DNA of 64,000 bases from Corydoras sp. C115 (taxonomy: Eukaryota > Chordata > Actinopteri > Siluriformes > Callichthyidae), in contig JAFMOC010000093.1 in the NCBI GenBank assembly GCA_019802505.1, positions 963,001 through 1,027,000 on the forward strand. The letters are read 5' to 3'. A program made the translations under genes and the position numbers. The notes beneath the pieces are model-generated. The model was not told where the DNA came from. It searched no databases and saw only the letters and a program-made list of their open reading frames with translations. Positions 23,683 through 34,184 of this stretch are shown here, in pieces; position 1 is the first letter of the stretch; each line of letters starts with the position of its first letter.

Positions 23683-26600
23683 GACATGCTAAATTTACAA
23701 ACACAAAGTAAAAGCTGAAATATGTAACAGATAATTATGCAGACAATCCACCACCTTACACCACCTAACAATTATTATTATTTTATAATTATTATTATTA
23801 CAGAAGACTTAATGAATGTAAGACTAATTTCAGGAAGTTTTCACCTGCTTTGTTAAATTTTATAACCTTTTCTCGATAGTTGCATAAGTTAAATACCTAA
23901 TGATGTCTGAGTACCTTTATTATTCCATTTTGATTTATAGAACGGAATGCCTTCGTTAGAAAAGCCATATGTTTTTAATGGTGACTTTGTGGATCGAGGA
24001 AAGGACTCTATCGAAATCCTGCTTATTTTGTTTGCCTTCTTGCTGGTATACCCTGGAGAAGTTCACCTTAATCGAGGAAATCATGAGGATCACATTATAA
24101 ACCTACGGTATTATATATACACTATAATATAATATATATATATACACGGTATAAGATTTTTTACTTTATTAGTGTATTTCTATGTTTCCTCTTATTATTT
24201 CTTCAAGGTATGGATTCACCAAAGAAGTGTTAGGCAAATACAAGGTAGGGATCTAATAAACTGCACCATTTCTAGTGTCCCTGCGTGTCTGTTAACTGGT
24301 CGTGTCCTTGAGTTATAAACTACAACAGCGCTCTCTAGCGGTAGCAAACGGTTATATGCAACAAGGAAGGAATTGCTAGATTAGTAGTAAGTTTGTTAAA
24401 ATAACTGCAAACACTGTTTTTTTTCTCATTCTGTCCAGATGCATGGTAAACGAATTCTAAAGCTACTGCAAAAGATCTTCAGCTGGTTGCCCTTGGCAAC
24501 AGTGATTGATCAGAAAGTGTTAATTGTCCATGGAGGGATTTCAGAAAGCACAGACCTGGCACTGTTGGCCCGTGTGGACAGACACAGAGTAAGACACGTT
24601 ATACACATGACACCATTATCTCCACAATCATCTTTGTAAAATAAATAGGTAGCTCATAACACCCTATTTATCTTACCTGTAATATTTTACCCATATCATA
24701 ATACTATATTATTACCATTAATCTATTAATCCAGTTGTAACGTCACAGTATCAGCAATAACTCTAATAATTGGAATTATTGTTGTTATGGTTAGTTCAAA
24801 TTGTGTCCTCATCTTTATTTAAATCAAAATACTAGTAGGCTGCACGGTGGCTTAGTGGTTAGCATGTTCTCCTCTCAGCACTAGGGATTCCCGGTTTGAA
24901 TCCCCCATCTGAGTGGAGTTTCCATGTTCTCCCCGTGTCTGCATGGGTTTCCTCCGGGTTCTCCGGTTTCCTCCGACAGTCCAAAAACATGGATCAAGTC
25001 AATTGAGTTCTCCAAATTGCCCCATATAAAGTGTGTATGTGTGAGTGAGTGTGTGCCCAGCTATATATTGGCGCCCTGTCCTGGGTTTATCTGCCCAGCG
25101 CCCGAAACGTTCTCCCCTGGATGGGCATGGGGAACCTCACTGCAACCCTAATATAGGATAAAGCGGAAGATAATGAATGAATGAAAATACTAGTATCATA
25201 AGAACTGTAGTAATGTTTAACTTTAATTTGGCCAGAGCAACATTTAAGATGTAAAAATAATGTAACAAAATACATATTTGGAGAACTATTTTCTCATGCT
25301 TTAAAGCTAACGTATATTGAAGTTTCTGGTTTGTTTGTTCTTTTTCTTTAAGTACATATCTGCTCTAAGACCTCCAAAAAAGAGGGGGTTTCACTCTGTC
25401 CGGTCCTCGCTGGATTCAGAAATCGATGAAGAATTGAATTCCAAGCACAGCTTTTTATACAGAAGACAAGGTTCTCTCACTCAGTTCAGGCCGTTGCCTT
25501 CGCGCAGCAGTTTTCAGAGCCGTTCCTTGCAGGACTTCTCAGGGAAGCTGGCCCGCACTGTGGAGGACGAAATGGAGATGAGACGCAGACAGTCCATTTT
25601 AGGCAAATCGAGCTACAATATGTCCTACCAACATCTGAACGTATCCAGGTTGTCTGTTTCAGAACCTGAGTCCAGTGAGGGCTATGACAACATCAATCAA
25701 GAATGGAAAGAAGTAGGTTCTTATAGTGGAATGTTTCAGATGTTTCGTATTTAGTATCAGACACTTAAATCATTAAGCACAATGAGAGTAGAGGTGAATA
25801 ATAATGCAGTATAATTTTTAATATTAGATCCTGGACCTGCTGTGGAGTGACCCAATGGCAGAGGACGGCTGTGTTCCAAATGAAGTACGTGGTGGTGGCT
25901 GTTACTGGGGACCTAATGTAACGGAGGACTTTTTGAACAGACACAACATGCAGCTGATTATTCGTTCCCATGAATGCAAGCCGGATGGATACGAGTTCAG
26001 CCACAACCGCAAGGTAAGCGCTCAGATGGACTGCGATGACATGCCACTTTATTAGGTACACCTCCATATTGCTTACGGATTATTTTGTTAGTTCTTTAAC
26101 ATATTTATTACAATTACAGATTATAGTCTTATATATACACTTTGTTATATGCCCCTTGACTATTTCCTCTTATTATTATCAGCATAAACCTGCAAACTGT
26201 ATCGATACAATAAGTGAAACTGATCAACTGCTTAGTGGTTAGCACGTTCGCCTCTCAGCGCTAGGGATTCCCGGTTCGAATCCCAATCTGGGTGGAGTTT
26301 CCATGTTCTCCCTGTGTCTGCGTGGGTTTCCTCCGGGTTCTCCGGTTTCCTCCCACAGTCCAAAAACATGGATCAAGTCAATTGAATTCTCAAAATTGCC
26401 CCATATAGAGTGTGTCTGTGTGAGTGAGTGTGTGCCCATCGATGGATTGGCGCCCTGTCCTGGGTCTGTCTGCCCAGCGCCCGAGATGTTCTCCCCTGGA
26501 TGGGCACGGGGAACCCCACCGCGACCCTAATAGAGTATAAAGCGGGAGATAATGAATGAATGAATGAATGATCAACTGAACAATGCATGTAGAAAAAAGG

Positions 26601-28169
26601 AGTGTACTTAATAACAGCCAGTGAATGTATCTTAAATTTTTACACATGAAACCAAAATCTTATATTATAATAGGTTTCACAATACAATAATTTTATTCTA
26701 ACATACTTCTACATACATTTAATTATGCATAATTCATTTTGATAAACATAACTATACATTTGGGTCTTCAGGTCCTTACCATTTTTTCAGCCTCTAATTA
26801 TTATGAAGTGGGAAGTAACAGGGGTGCGCTGGTCAGACTGGGTCCAGATCTAGTGCCTTACTTTATCCAGTATCAAACAAACCGCAAAACTCGTGAAACT
26901 AGCATTGGACAGAGGTCAGTATGCTGGTTATTGATATTCAATCATGCTACTGTATAGACATCTGCTCATGGTGTTTAATTTGTCATTAATCTTTCTTTTA
27001 TTTAGTGTCAGACGAACAGAACACTCGGCCCTTAAAGTCCTAAGAGAGCAGCTGTTTGCCCACAAGTCAGAGCTCATTAGGGTTTTTCAAGAATATGACA
27101 AAGAAAACAAAGGTACAATTCAGCTCTACAAACCGAAGAATGACACACAGAGGTCATGACCAATAAATATTACATTTTTCTACACCTAAAAATGAATAAA
27201 ACCTGTCCACCACACAATCAGTTAAGAGACTGAGGGTTCCAGCTGCAGTTCTGCCATCCTGCCATTCAAGGTCCTTATCTCTGACATGCTGTGACATGGC
27301 TCTCCTGTCATTTTAACATCACCTTAAAATCAGGGCATTTGTCCAAGAAACAAATGCAAATGTACTGGATAAGGGTAATAGACTATAAACCAAATGCAGA
27401 AGAATTGACTGACAAGCTGCTCTTCCACCATAAACAAGATCCTTAATCGAATTCTTTTAATCTTCACGTCTACCAAATACTATAACCATATTTACAACAT
27501 GAAAATAATAAATTCTTAAGAGTCATTGAGAAAATTACATTGACTAATTCCTCAGCATTTAATCTGCTCCTGAACTCTGTTTTGTTGCCGGGTTTTATAA
27601 GAGGATATAGACCAAAGCCAAATCCTGCAAACAGTGGATTCACCCAAGCTGTAATTAAAGTCAAATCCTTAAAGCAGTTTACACTAATTCTCTATTATAG
27701 TGACATAAAATATTGTTTTTTGAATCAAAATGATTTTGTTTAGCAAAGTCATCAAAGCTGCGAAGTGTTACTTTTTTATTTTGCCCATAATCACTAACCT
27801 TAAATTTTATATTTAACCTGTCTTAGGACTAATATCTCTAAACGACTGGAGCAGTGCCATCGCCCGGGTTCTGCATCTTGATCTACCCTGGAGGTTGCTT
27901 CGCTCTCAGCTTTTCACCACCACCACTGAAAACATGCTCAACTACAACAGCTGGTTTTGTTTTCTCGCCATAAAGAAACCGAGCTGTGAGGTATTTCCAT
28001 AAACGATGTTTGAATAAAGGCCCTGGACAAACTTTAGAAAGTTTAGAGTTCATGGTGGCTTAGTGGTTTGCACTGTGTTCTCCCCGTGTCTCTGTGGATT
28101 TTCACCAAGTTACTCCCACAGTCCAAACTGTGGGATTCAAGGTGATTTGGCTGCTCTAAATTGCCCCCA

Positions 28170-28219
<50 letters not shown>

Positions 28220-31200
28220 CCAGCGATGGATTGGCGCCCTGTCCTGGGTGCATCTGCCCAGCACCTGAAACCTTCTCCAGTAGATTGGAGGGCGACACGG
28301 TGGCTTAGCACGTTCGCCTCCCAGCGCTAGGGATTCCCGGTTCGAATCCCCATCTGGGTGGAGTTTCCATGTTCTCCCCGTGTCTGCGTGGGTTTCCTCC
28401 AGGTTCTCCAGTTGCCCCATATAGAGTGTGTATGTGTGAGTGAGTGTGTGCCCAGCGATAGATTGGTGTCCTGTCCTGGGGGTATCTGCCCAGCGCCCGA
28501 AACATTCTCCCCGGGATGGGCATGCCCATGCCCCCCACGCGCGACCCTAATATAGGATATAGTGGAAGATAATGGATGGATGTGATGACATGAATTATCT
28601 TCCACTTTATCTTCAAACCACCACCACCACCACCACCACCACCAACAACACCACCCCCAACACCACCACCCCCAACACCAACACCACCCCCACCAACACC
28701 ACCACCCCCACCAACACCACCACCCCCAACACCACCAACACCACCACCACCACCCCCAACACCACCCCCACCACCACCACCAACAACACCACCCCCAACA
28801 CCACCACCACCACCCCCAACACCAACACCACCCCCACCAACACCACCACCAACACCACCACCCCCAACACCACCAACACCACCACCACCAGACCCTAGTA
28901 AAGGATTAAGCAATCAAGATAATGAGATGTTATGTTTACATTATGCTTCTAAAAAATATGTACCAACGTTTTTAACTTTATTTTAATAATCTGGTTTTCT
29001 TTCCACCCTAAATTTTACTTGATGACGTAACAATGGATTTAAAACCTACAGTAATGAGCGACTCTGAATCAGTTCATACAGTTTTTTGTAGAATGCATAG
29101 TTTTTCTTTTATTAATGACATCGGTTAACTTTCTTCTGGTTGAGCACTTTGTGAAGCTGGTTTTTAAATAATCTAAAGTTAACAGAATGAAACAAAAAAG
29201 CCTGGTTTTTATAAACAGCAGAGATTCACACAGCGAAGCGAACACGAAGGACGGAACCGAGCAAAGAATAACTTTACCTTCGAAACGAAGACGGCAGGCT
29301 TATCCGATTCAAATAAAACAATAACATTAAATCAAAAACTTATACAGTTTAATTAAAAATAATACTATAATTAAATCAAAACGGAAACCCAGGCCCTACA
29401 ATTGTGTCAAAATAAGAGTTCGACATGGCGACACTGCGAGGAATAAAAAAAGTCCTTTCCTGTGTGAGGAAAGACAAATTAGTCGCTGTTTATTAATTGA
29501 CTTTTATAATACTAATGAGGGCGGCACGGTGGCTTAGTGATTAGCACGTTCTCCTCTCAGCACTAGGGATTCCCGGTTCGAATCCCCATCTGGGTGGAGT
29601 TTCCATGTTCTCCCCGTGTCCGCGTGGGTTTCCTCCGGGTTCTCCGGTTTCCTCCCATAGTCCAAAAACATGGATCAAGTCAATTGAGTTCTCCAAATTG
29701 CCCCATATAGAGTGTGTATGTGTGCGTGAGTGTGTGCGAAGCAATAGATTGGCATCCTGTCCTGGGTGTATCTGCCCAGCGCCCAAGACATTCTCCCCTG
29801 GAAGGGCATGGGGAACCCCACCGCGACCCTAATAGAGGATAAAGAGGGAGATAATGGATGAATGAATACTAATGAGGGCGGCACGGTGGCTTAGTGATTA
29901 GCATGTCCGCCTCTCAGCACTAGGGATTCCCGGTTCAAATCCCCATCTGGGTGGAGTTTCCATGTTCTCCCCGTGTCCGTGTGGGTTTCCTCCGGGTTCT
30001 CCGGTTTCCTCCCACAGTCCAAAAACATGGATCAAGTCAACTGAGTTCTCCAAATTGCCCCATATAGTGTGTGTATGTGTGCATGAGTGTGTGCCCAGCG
30101 ATAGATTGGCGCCCTGTCCTGGGTGTATCTGCCCAGCGCCTGAAACGTTCTCCCCTGGATGGACATGGGGAACCCCACCGCGACCCTAATATAGGATAAA
30201 GTGGAAGATGATGAATGAATACTAATGAGTTCTTATTTCAGTAATAATTAATTAACTCAATGTTAAAAATCCCTTTACACTCATCATTACGTCCAGTACA
30301 ATGTCAGTGTTAATAGTGTTGGGTGCAAATGTTTGAAACATTTATTAACTTATACACTTCCAAGCCTAAAACAAAAGCATCTATATAATAATAATGCACA
30401 AAAATATTACTATTTATTGGACCACGTCAATTCATATGTGAAAATAATTTTTGAAGTTCCCTATTCATCAGGTTTATAAATTAAATTTTGTTAATTTTGA
30501 CCGTGTCATTAAAGAAGAAACCATCTTTGGTTGGAAAATCTGAACACGACATTTGGGTGCTTAGTTAACTCTATTTATTGATATCACTGGTTTGATGTTT
30601 GATGTATGTCAACATTAATAAAATTCTCTTTATTTAATGTGTGCAGCACATTGAACAAACGTTGTTGGAGACACTTTACAGGCACCGCTCCACTCTGGAG
30701 ACCATTTTCAGGATAGTGGACTCCGACAACTCAGGTTTGATAGAACTCCATGATCCTCCAAGAGCATCTTTTATATGTAGTTTGTGGGTTAGTAGGTTAG
30801 TTAGGACTTTTTTTTTTGCTTTTAAGGGCACTGTAGCTCAGTGGTTAGGGCATTGGACTATCAATCTGAAGGTTGGGGGTTCAAATCCCAGGTCCACTGA
30901 GGTTACCAGTGTGGGTCCTTGAGCAAGATCCTTAACCCTCATTGCTCCAGGGATGTTGTGATGAACCCTGTGTTCACCTTGTTGACCAAATGTTATGTAA
31001 ATGTAACTTTGGTATGTTTTTTTATTTTGATGCATGCAGGTGTCATTTCTTTCGAGGACTTTCGTCAGACATGGAAGCTGCTAAGTGCCTATTTAAAAAT
31101 GGAGATCTCTGACGAAGTCATCAACGACCTGCTGCTCAGCAGTGATGTGAATAAAGATGGATGTATAGACATAGATGAATTCATGGAGTCTTTTCGCCTG

Positions 31201-31329
31201 GTGGACAGAAACATGATGGAGCAAGGCAAAAGTTTATTCCTGCGAAAATCAGTAGAAGAGGACCTGTCCCAAGACAGTAGCACCACACAGACCACAGAGG
31301 AAAACATGCTTCTTACTCCACCACAGTAG
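21539..31329 (+). CDS. ppef2: Protein phosphatase with EF-hands 2, 16 exons
   Basis: A calcium-linked serine/threonine phosphatase of the PPP family, the vertebrate relative of Drosophila RdgC and known mainly from photoreceptors. Exons: 21539-21590, 22498-22625, 22742-22796, 22887-23062, 23150-23264, 23350-23396, 23941-24107, 24208-24244, 24439-24588, 25353-25712, 25828-26013, 26772-26914, 27006-27112, 27827-27990, 30647-30734, 31040-31329. All phases agree; 754 aa against about 753 in human PPEF2. Domains: an MGCG N-terminus that could be myristoylated, an IQ motif (LIQRWYRQYVAR, residues 24-35), the metal and catalytic motifs GDLHG (176), GDFVDRG (205), GNHED (237), HGG and RSHECKPDGYEF, a poorly conserved 120-residue linker in exon 10, and C-terminal EF-hands. 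EF loop 694-705 is canonical (DVNKDGCIDIDE). Loop 654-665 ends in Asp rather than Glu. An earlier loop in exons 13-14 is non-canonical. FQSIEYAGQQDQ favours PPEF2 over PPEF1. Exon 2 has a weak polypyrimidine tract. The 2.66-kb intron 14 is packed with repeats. Confidence 0.94.
22127..22260 (+). mobile_element. Degenerate DNA-transposon remnant
   Basis: Contains AACTTTGGGTCGAACTAGAACG followed by GAGCCAGGCC and CAACATCAGTGTCTGACCTC. This order is familiar from the end of a Tc1/mariner-like transposase region common in fish genomes. It lies in ppef2 intron 1, with no open frame left. The family assignment is from memory. Confidence 0.45.
23622..23682. repeat. (AT)n(AC)n compound microsatellite
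   Basis: Lies in ppef2 intron 6, about 20 AT units then 9 AC units. Confidence 0.9.
24838..25183 (+). mobile_element. ppef2: Dispersed retroposon copy
   Basis: In ppef2 intron 9, ending 170 bases before exon 10. Target duplication AAAATACTAGTA at 24826-24837 and 25184-25195. Confidence 0.92.
26231..26568 (+). mobile_element. ppef2: Dispersed retroposon copy
   Basis: In ppef2 intron 11. The head starts at CTTAGTGG, about 12 bases short. Target duplication TGATCAACTG at 26221-26230 and 26569-26578. Confidence 0.92.
28049..28285 (+). mobile_element. ppef2: Dispersed retroposon copy, diverged, with an expanded (GT)n
   Basis: The internal GTGTGTGTGAGTG segment of the family has expanded to about 24 GT units (28171-28218). 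The B-box region is deleted. Confidence 0.75.
28290..28583 (+). mobile_element. ppef2: Dispersed retroposon copy
   Basis: Directly follows the diverged copy at 28049. Shortened head and an internal deletion in the CAGTCCAAAAACATGG block; just left of the A/C minisatellite. Confidence 0.85.
28614..28890. repeat. 277-bp minisatellite containing only A and C
   Basis: Built from CCA, CCAACA and CCCCCAACACC units with no G or T on the plus strand, so the minus strand is pure G/T with many G runs. It lies in ppef2 intron 14, between two fragments resembling the tail of the dispersed retroposon in opposite orientation (28594-28613 and 28891-28926). Confidence 0.95.
29520..29865 (+). mobile_element. 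ppef2: Dispersed retroposon copy, first of a twin insertion
   Basis: In ppef2 intron 14. Flanked by ATACTAATGAG at 29509-29519 and 29866-29876. Confidence 0.92.
29877..30218 (+). mobile_element. ppef2: Dispersed retroposon copy, second of a twin insertion
   Basis: Shares its left flank with the previous copy; the third ATACTAATGAG is at 30219-30229. Confidence 0.92.
30826..31013 (+). mobile_element. tRNA-derived SINE, second family
   Basis: The head GGGCACTGTAGCTCAGTGG contains a pol III A box (30834-30844), and GGTTCAAATCC (30879-30889) is the B box. The body has GTCCTTGAGCAAGATCCTTAACCCTCATTG and the 3' end is diverged. It fills most of the 305-bp ppef2 intron 15. The inverted copy at 60348 is its closest relative in the window. 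Confidence 0.8.
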
Positions 31330-31489
31330 TTGTTAAACCAATTTACTGAATGGTTTATTGATTTGTGACTGTAGTGAGTGCGTCCTGAATTGAGCGAACA
31401 AGCAATAAGGATGCTCAGAATATAAAAAATGTTTTTTTTTTTTTAAATGTACATCAGGAAATTGGCAAAGAAAAATGCTATTAACCATC

Positions 31490-31665
31490 ATGCTAAAACA
31501 GAAAAGGGCCTTCCCCAAACTGTTCCCACAAGGTTGAAGGCATAAAATGGTCCACTGGCTGGGTGCTTGATTTTGTACACATCTGACAATAGGATTAAAT
31601 AAACTCTATAAATTTAATGAAAACATAGTGGGGCTCTATACTTTTGTCCATGTAGTTTATTCATG
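31490..31665 (+). mobile_element. DNA-transposon remnant in the ppef2 3' UTR
   Basis: Ends with ATACTTTTGTCCATGTAGTTTA, the terminal sequence of a fish DNA-transposon remnant. The same signature, direct or inverted, recurs at 51402, 55309 and 59769. The left part (GGGCCTTCCCCAAACTGTTCCCACAAGGTTGAAG) resembles the sub-terminal part of such elements. The family is inferred. Confidence 0.5.
31598..31603 (+). terminator. Candidate polyadenylation signal of ppef2
   Basis: AATAAA 269 bases after the ppef2 stop, inside the transposon remnant. Confidence 0.5.
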
Positions 31666-31811
31666 AACTTTAAACAGCCACATTCATTTAAACTCTTGAT
31701 CGATTCCAGTCACTTTCCTACAACTGTGGGTATTTCTCAGTATAGTCAATTCAGAGAATAAAATATAAATATAAAATATAACTTTTTATGCATTATTAAA
31801 TTGATTATATT

Positions 31812-32164
31812 ATTCATTCATTCATTCATTCATTATGTCCTGCTTTATCCTCTATTAGGATCGCGGTGAGGTTCCCCATGCCAATCCAGGGGAGAACGTC
31901 TCGGGCACTGGGCAGATAGACCCAGGACAGGGCGCCAATCCATCGCTGGGCACACACTCACTCACACACACACTCTATATGGGGCAATTTGAAGAATACA
32001 ACTGACCTTGATCCATGTTTTTGGACTGTGGGAGGAAACCTGAGAACCCGGAGGAAACCCACGCGGACACGGGGAGAACATGGAAACTCCACCCAGATGG
32101 GGATTTGAACCGGGAATCCCTAGTGCTGAGAGGAGAACATGCTAACCACTAAGCCGTGCCGCCC
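31812..32164 (-). mobile_element. Dispersed retroposon copy
   Basis: Near full length with a long (ATGA)n tail, about 480 bases after the ppef2 stop. TATATTA occurs on both sides as a weak target duplication. Confidence 0.88.
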
Positions 32165-32165
32165 T

Positions 32166-33655
32166 ATATTAATCATAACATGACAAATTCTAATGAAAGA
32201 ATGAAAGACACTACAGCTGATGTGCAATCAAGCTGTTTCTGCAACTCCTGTAAAAAAAAAAAAAAAAAAAATTAAAAAAAGCAATGGTTACTGTAACAAA
32301 GCACAAGGTTCAACCAGAAATGATTTTTTCCACTCTAATTTTATTACAAGTAATATATCTAAGACATAACCAAATACCAACCTGTCACAGAGGACACTAT
32401 GTGGTGTTTATTTACACTTTCTTTTTGCTTCAGTCCGAAGGCAGCCTGGACTGCTGACTCCAATAAGATATCTCTGGTTAAAGGATGTTTACAGAACTCT
32501 GAGTTCTAGAGGCTTGTCTTTTCTGTTTTGAAAGCTCCAGCAAATAAAATTCATTGGCAGAAATCCAGGGGGCTGGATTCTTTATTTATGTCTTTACGGT
32601 TACTTTACTACCAGTAAGTGGTGCTATGGCTTCAAACTAAGTTGGCCAAAGTTTGTTTCTCTTGGTAACAGCGGGACAATAACAATGTGCAAAACAGCAT
32701 ACAGGAAAGTGTCCCAAGCAGTTTCGTAGTCTCGATTTTGACCTTTATAAATAGTTACCGCACTTTAACATGTTCTTTCAGACACTTGGGTCCACTCCTG
32801 CTAGTTCTGGAATATTTTATGGATTCAGAATATTCAGATAAGATTCAGAATGTCTGATAACTCATACATATGTAATTTGTTTTTACTAAAGCAGAATGTA
32901 AATATAAATGAACATCTTGTGTCTGGATAATTTGAGAAATGAATGATCAATTGATTTACTTGCTTTACAGAGTAAGCTGGCTCTTCCCATGGGACCTCTT
33001 CTTGTGTCTACAGTGTCCATAAATTTCTTGCTTTTAATCCTGTTAACAAAAAACACATAAGCTAAAACATATATTATAAATGATAAAACTGTGGTAGACA
33101 AAGTCACAGTCCCCCCATGATGAAAAGCATAGTGGTTTCCATTTGCCTTACATTATCATATTTAAGAACATGTTACAGTATCCTGTGTCAGGAAGCAGCA
33201 GTCCTATCTTTTTTTTTTTTTAAAGGGGGGACTGCAGACAATCTAGCTGTTGTTTCTGTGGCTGTTGACAGTCATTATTCCGGTTGCATATTCCAGTCTG
33301 GACTGCAAATGATAAAATATGTTGAAAAACATTGTTGTTATTTACTTGAAAATTTGAAGATCAGCCCAGACCCTGAGCTAATTTATGCAATTATACTACG
33401 GCACAATGGACTGCCATAAACCCATATGCAGGTGGGGATGGGTCTGTACAGGCCCAGAGTCTTAAAGACTACTGGTCTATTCAATAATGTATGTGGGTGT
33501 TGATTCAAAGTCTGGGTTTAATATAAAAAAAAGTTTCAGGGATTATGAAAACAAAACAGGGCTGTGAACTAGTTATACATATGAACAAAAGCATGACTTC
33601 TACCCCACACTGCAGTGAATGTGGTTATATAATTCAAATAACAATTTTCCCCAAT
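32166..33655. other. Intergenic sequence downstream of ppef2
   Basis: Only short open frames and homopolymer tracts (A run at 32251-32268, T run at 33210). No recognisable gene. Confidence 0.5.
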
Positions 33656-33983
33656 GGCGGCACGGCGGCTTAGTGATTAGCACGTTCGCCTCTCGGTGCT
33701 AGAGATTCCCGGTTTGAATCCCCATCTTCATGTTCTCCCCGTGTCCGCGTGGGTTTCCTCTGGGTTCTCCGGTTTCCTCCCACAGTCCAAAAACATGGAT
33801 CAAGTTAATTGAGTTCTCCAAAATTGCCCCATATAGAGTGTGTCTGTGTGAGTGTGTGCCCAGCGATGGATTGGCGCCCTGTCCTGGGTGTATCTGTCCA
33901 GCACCCGAGATGTTCTCCCCTGGATGGGCATGGGGAACCCAACCGCGACCCTAATAGAGGATAAAGCGGGAGATAGTGAATGA
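33656..33983 (+). mobile_element. Dispersed retroposon copy
   Basis: Lacks the GGGTGGAGTT block after the B box. Flanks TTTTCCCCAAT and TTTTCCCAAT. Confidence 0.9.
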
Positions 33984-34178
33984 GTTTTCCCAATTGTATT
34001 TCCCAAATGTATGGTATTAAGGAACAATCCAATGTTGTTGTATGTATGTTAATTAAAATACCTTTTGTAAATAAATCATAACCATTGTAACATTTTTTTT
34101 CTTGAGAAAAGCAAATAAAACAGTCTTAATTAAATGTCTTTCATAAATCACTCATGAGATGTTATTTCGCAGTCGTTT

Positions 34179-34184
34179 TTTATT
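34179..34184 (-). terminator. Possible distal polyadenylation signal of scarb2
   Basis: TTTATT on the plus strand gives a minus-strand AATAAA, which would imply a 3' UTR of about 3.2 kb. Use of this site is not shown by the sequence. Confidence 0.25.

Noticed and set aside
24924..25151. A recurring open frame of about 75 codons (MFSPC..FPPGSPVSSHSPKTWIKSIEFSKLPHIEC..) in many retroposon copies, here and at 10421, 26303, 29605, 29962, 33730, 41283, 49055 and others
   Set aside because: It repeats only because the retroposon copies are similar. Starts and ends vary between copies, several copies break it, and the sequence is explained by the non-coding body of the element.
28305..28913. A 202-codon minus-strand frame rich in Gly and Val
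   Set aside because: It is a read-through of the A/C-only minisatellite joined to a retroposon copy. It has no splice or start context and low-complexity composition.
30834..30900. Possible functional tRNA gene
   Set aside because: A and B boxes are present, but the acceptor stem does not close and the sequence continues into a SINE body; the same head recurs at 60540-60475 on the other strand.
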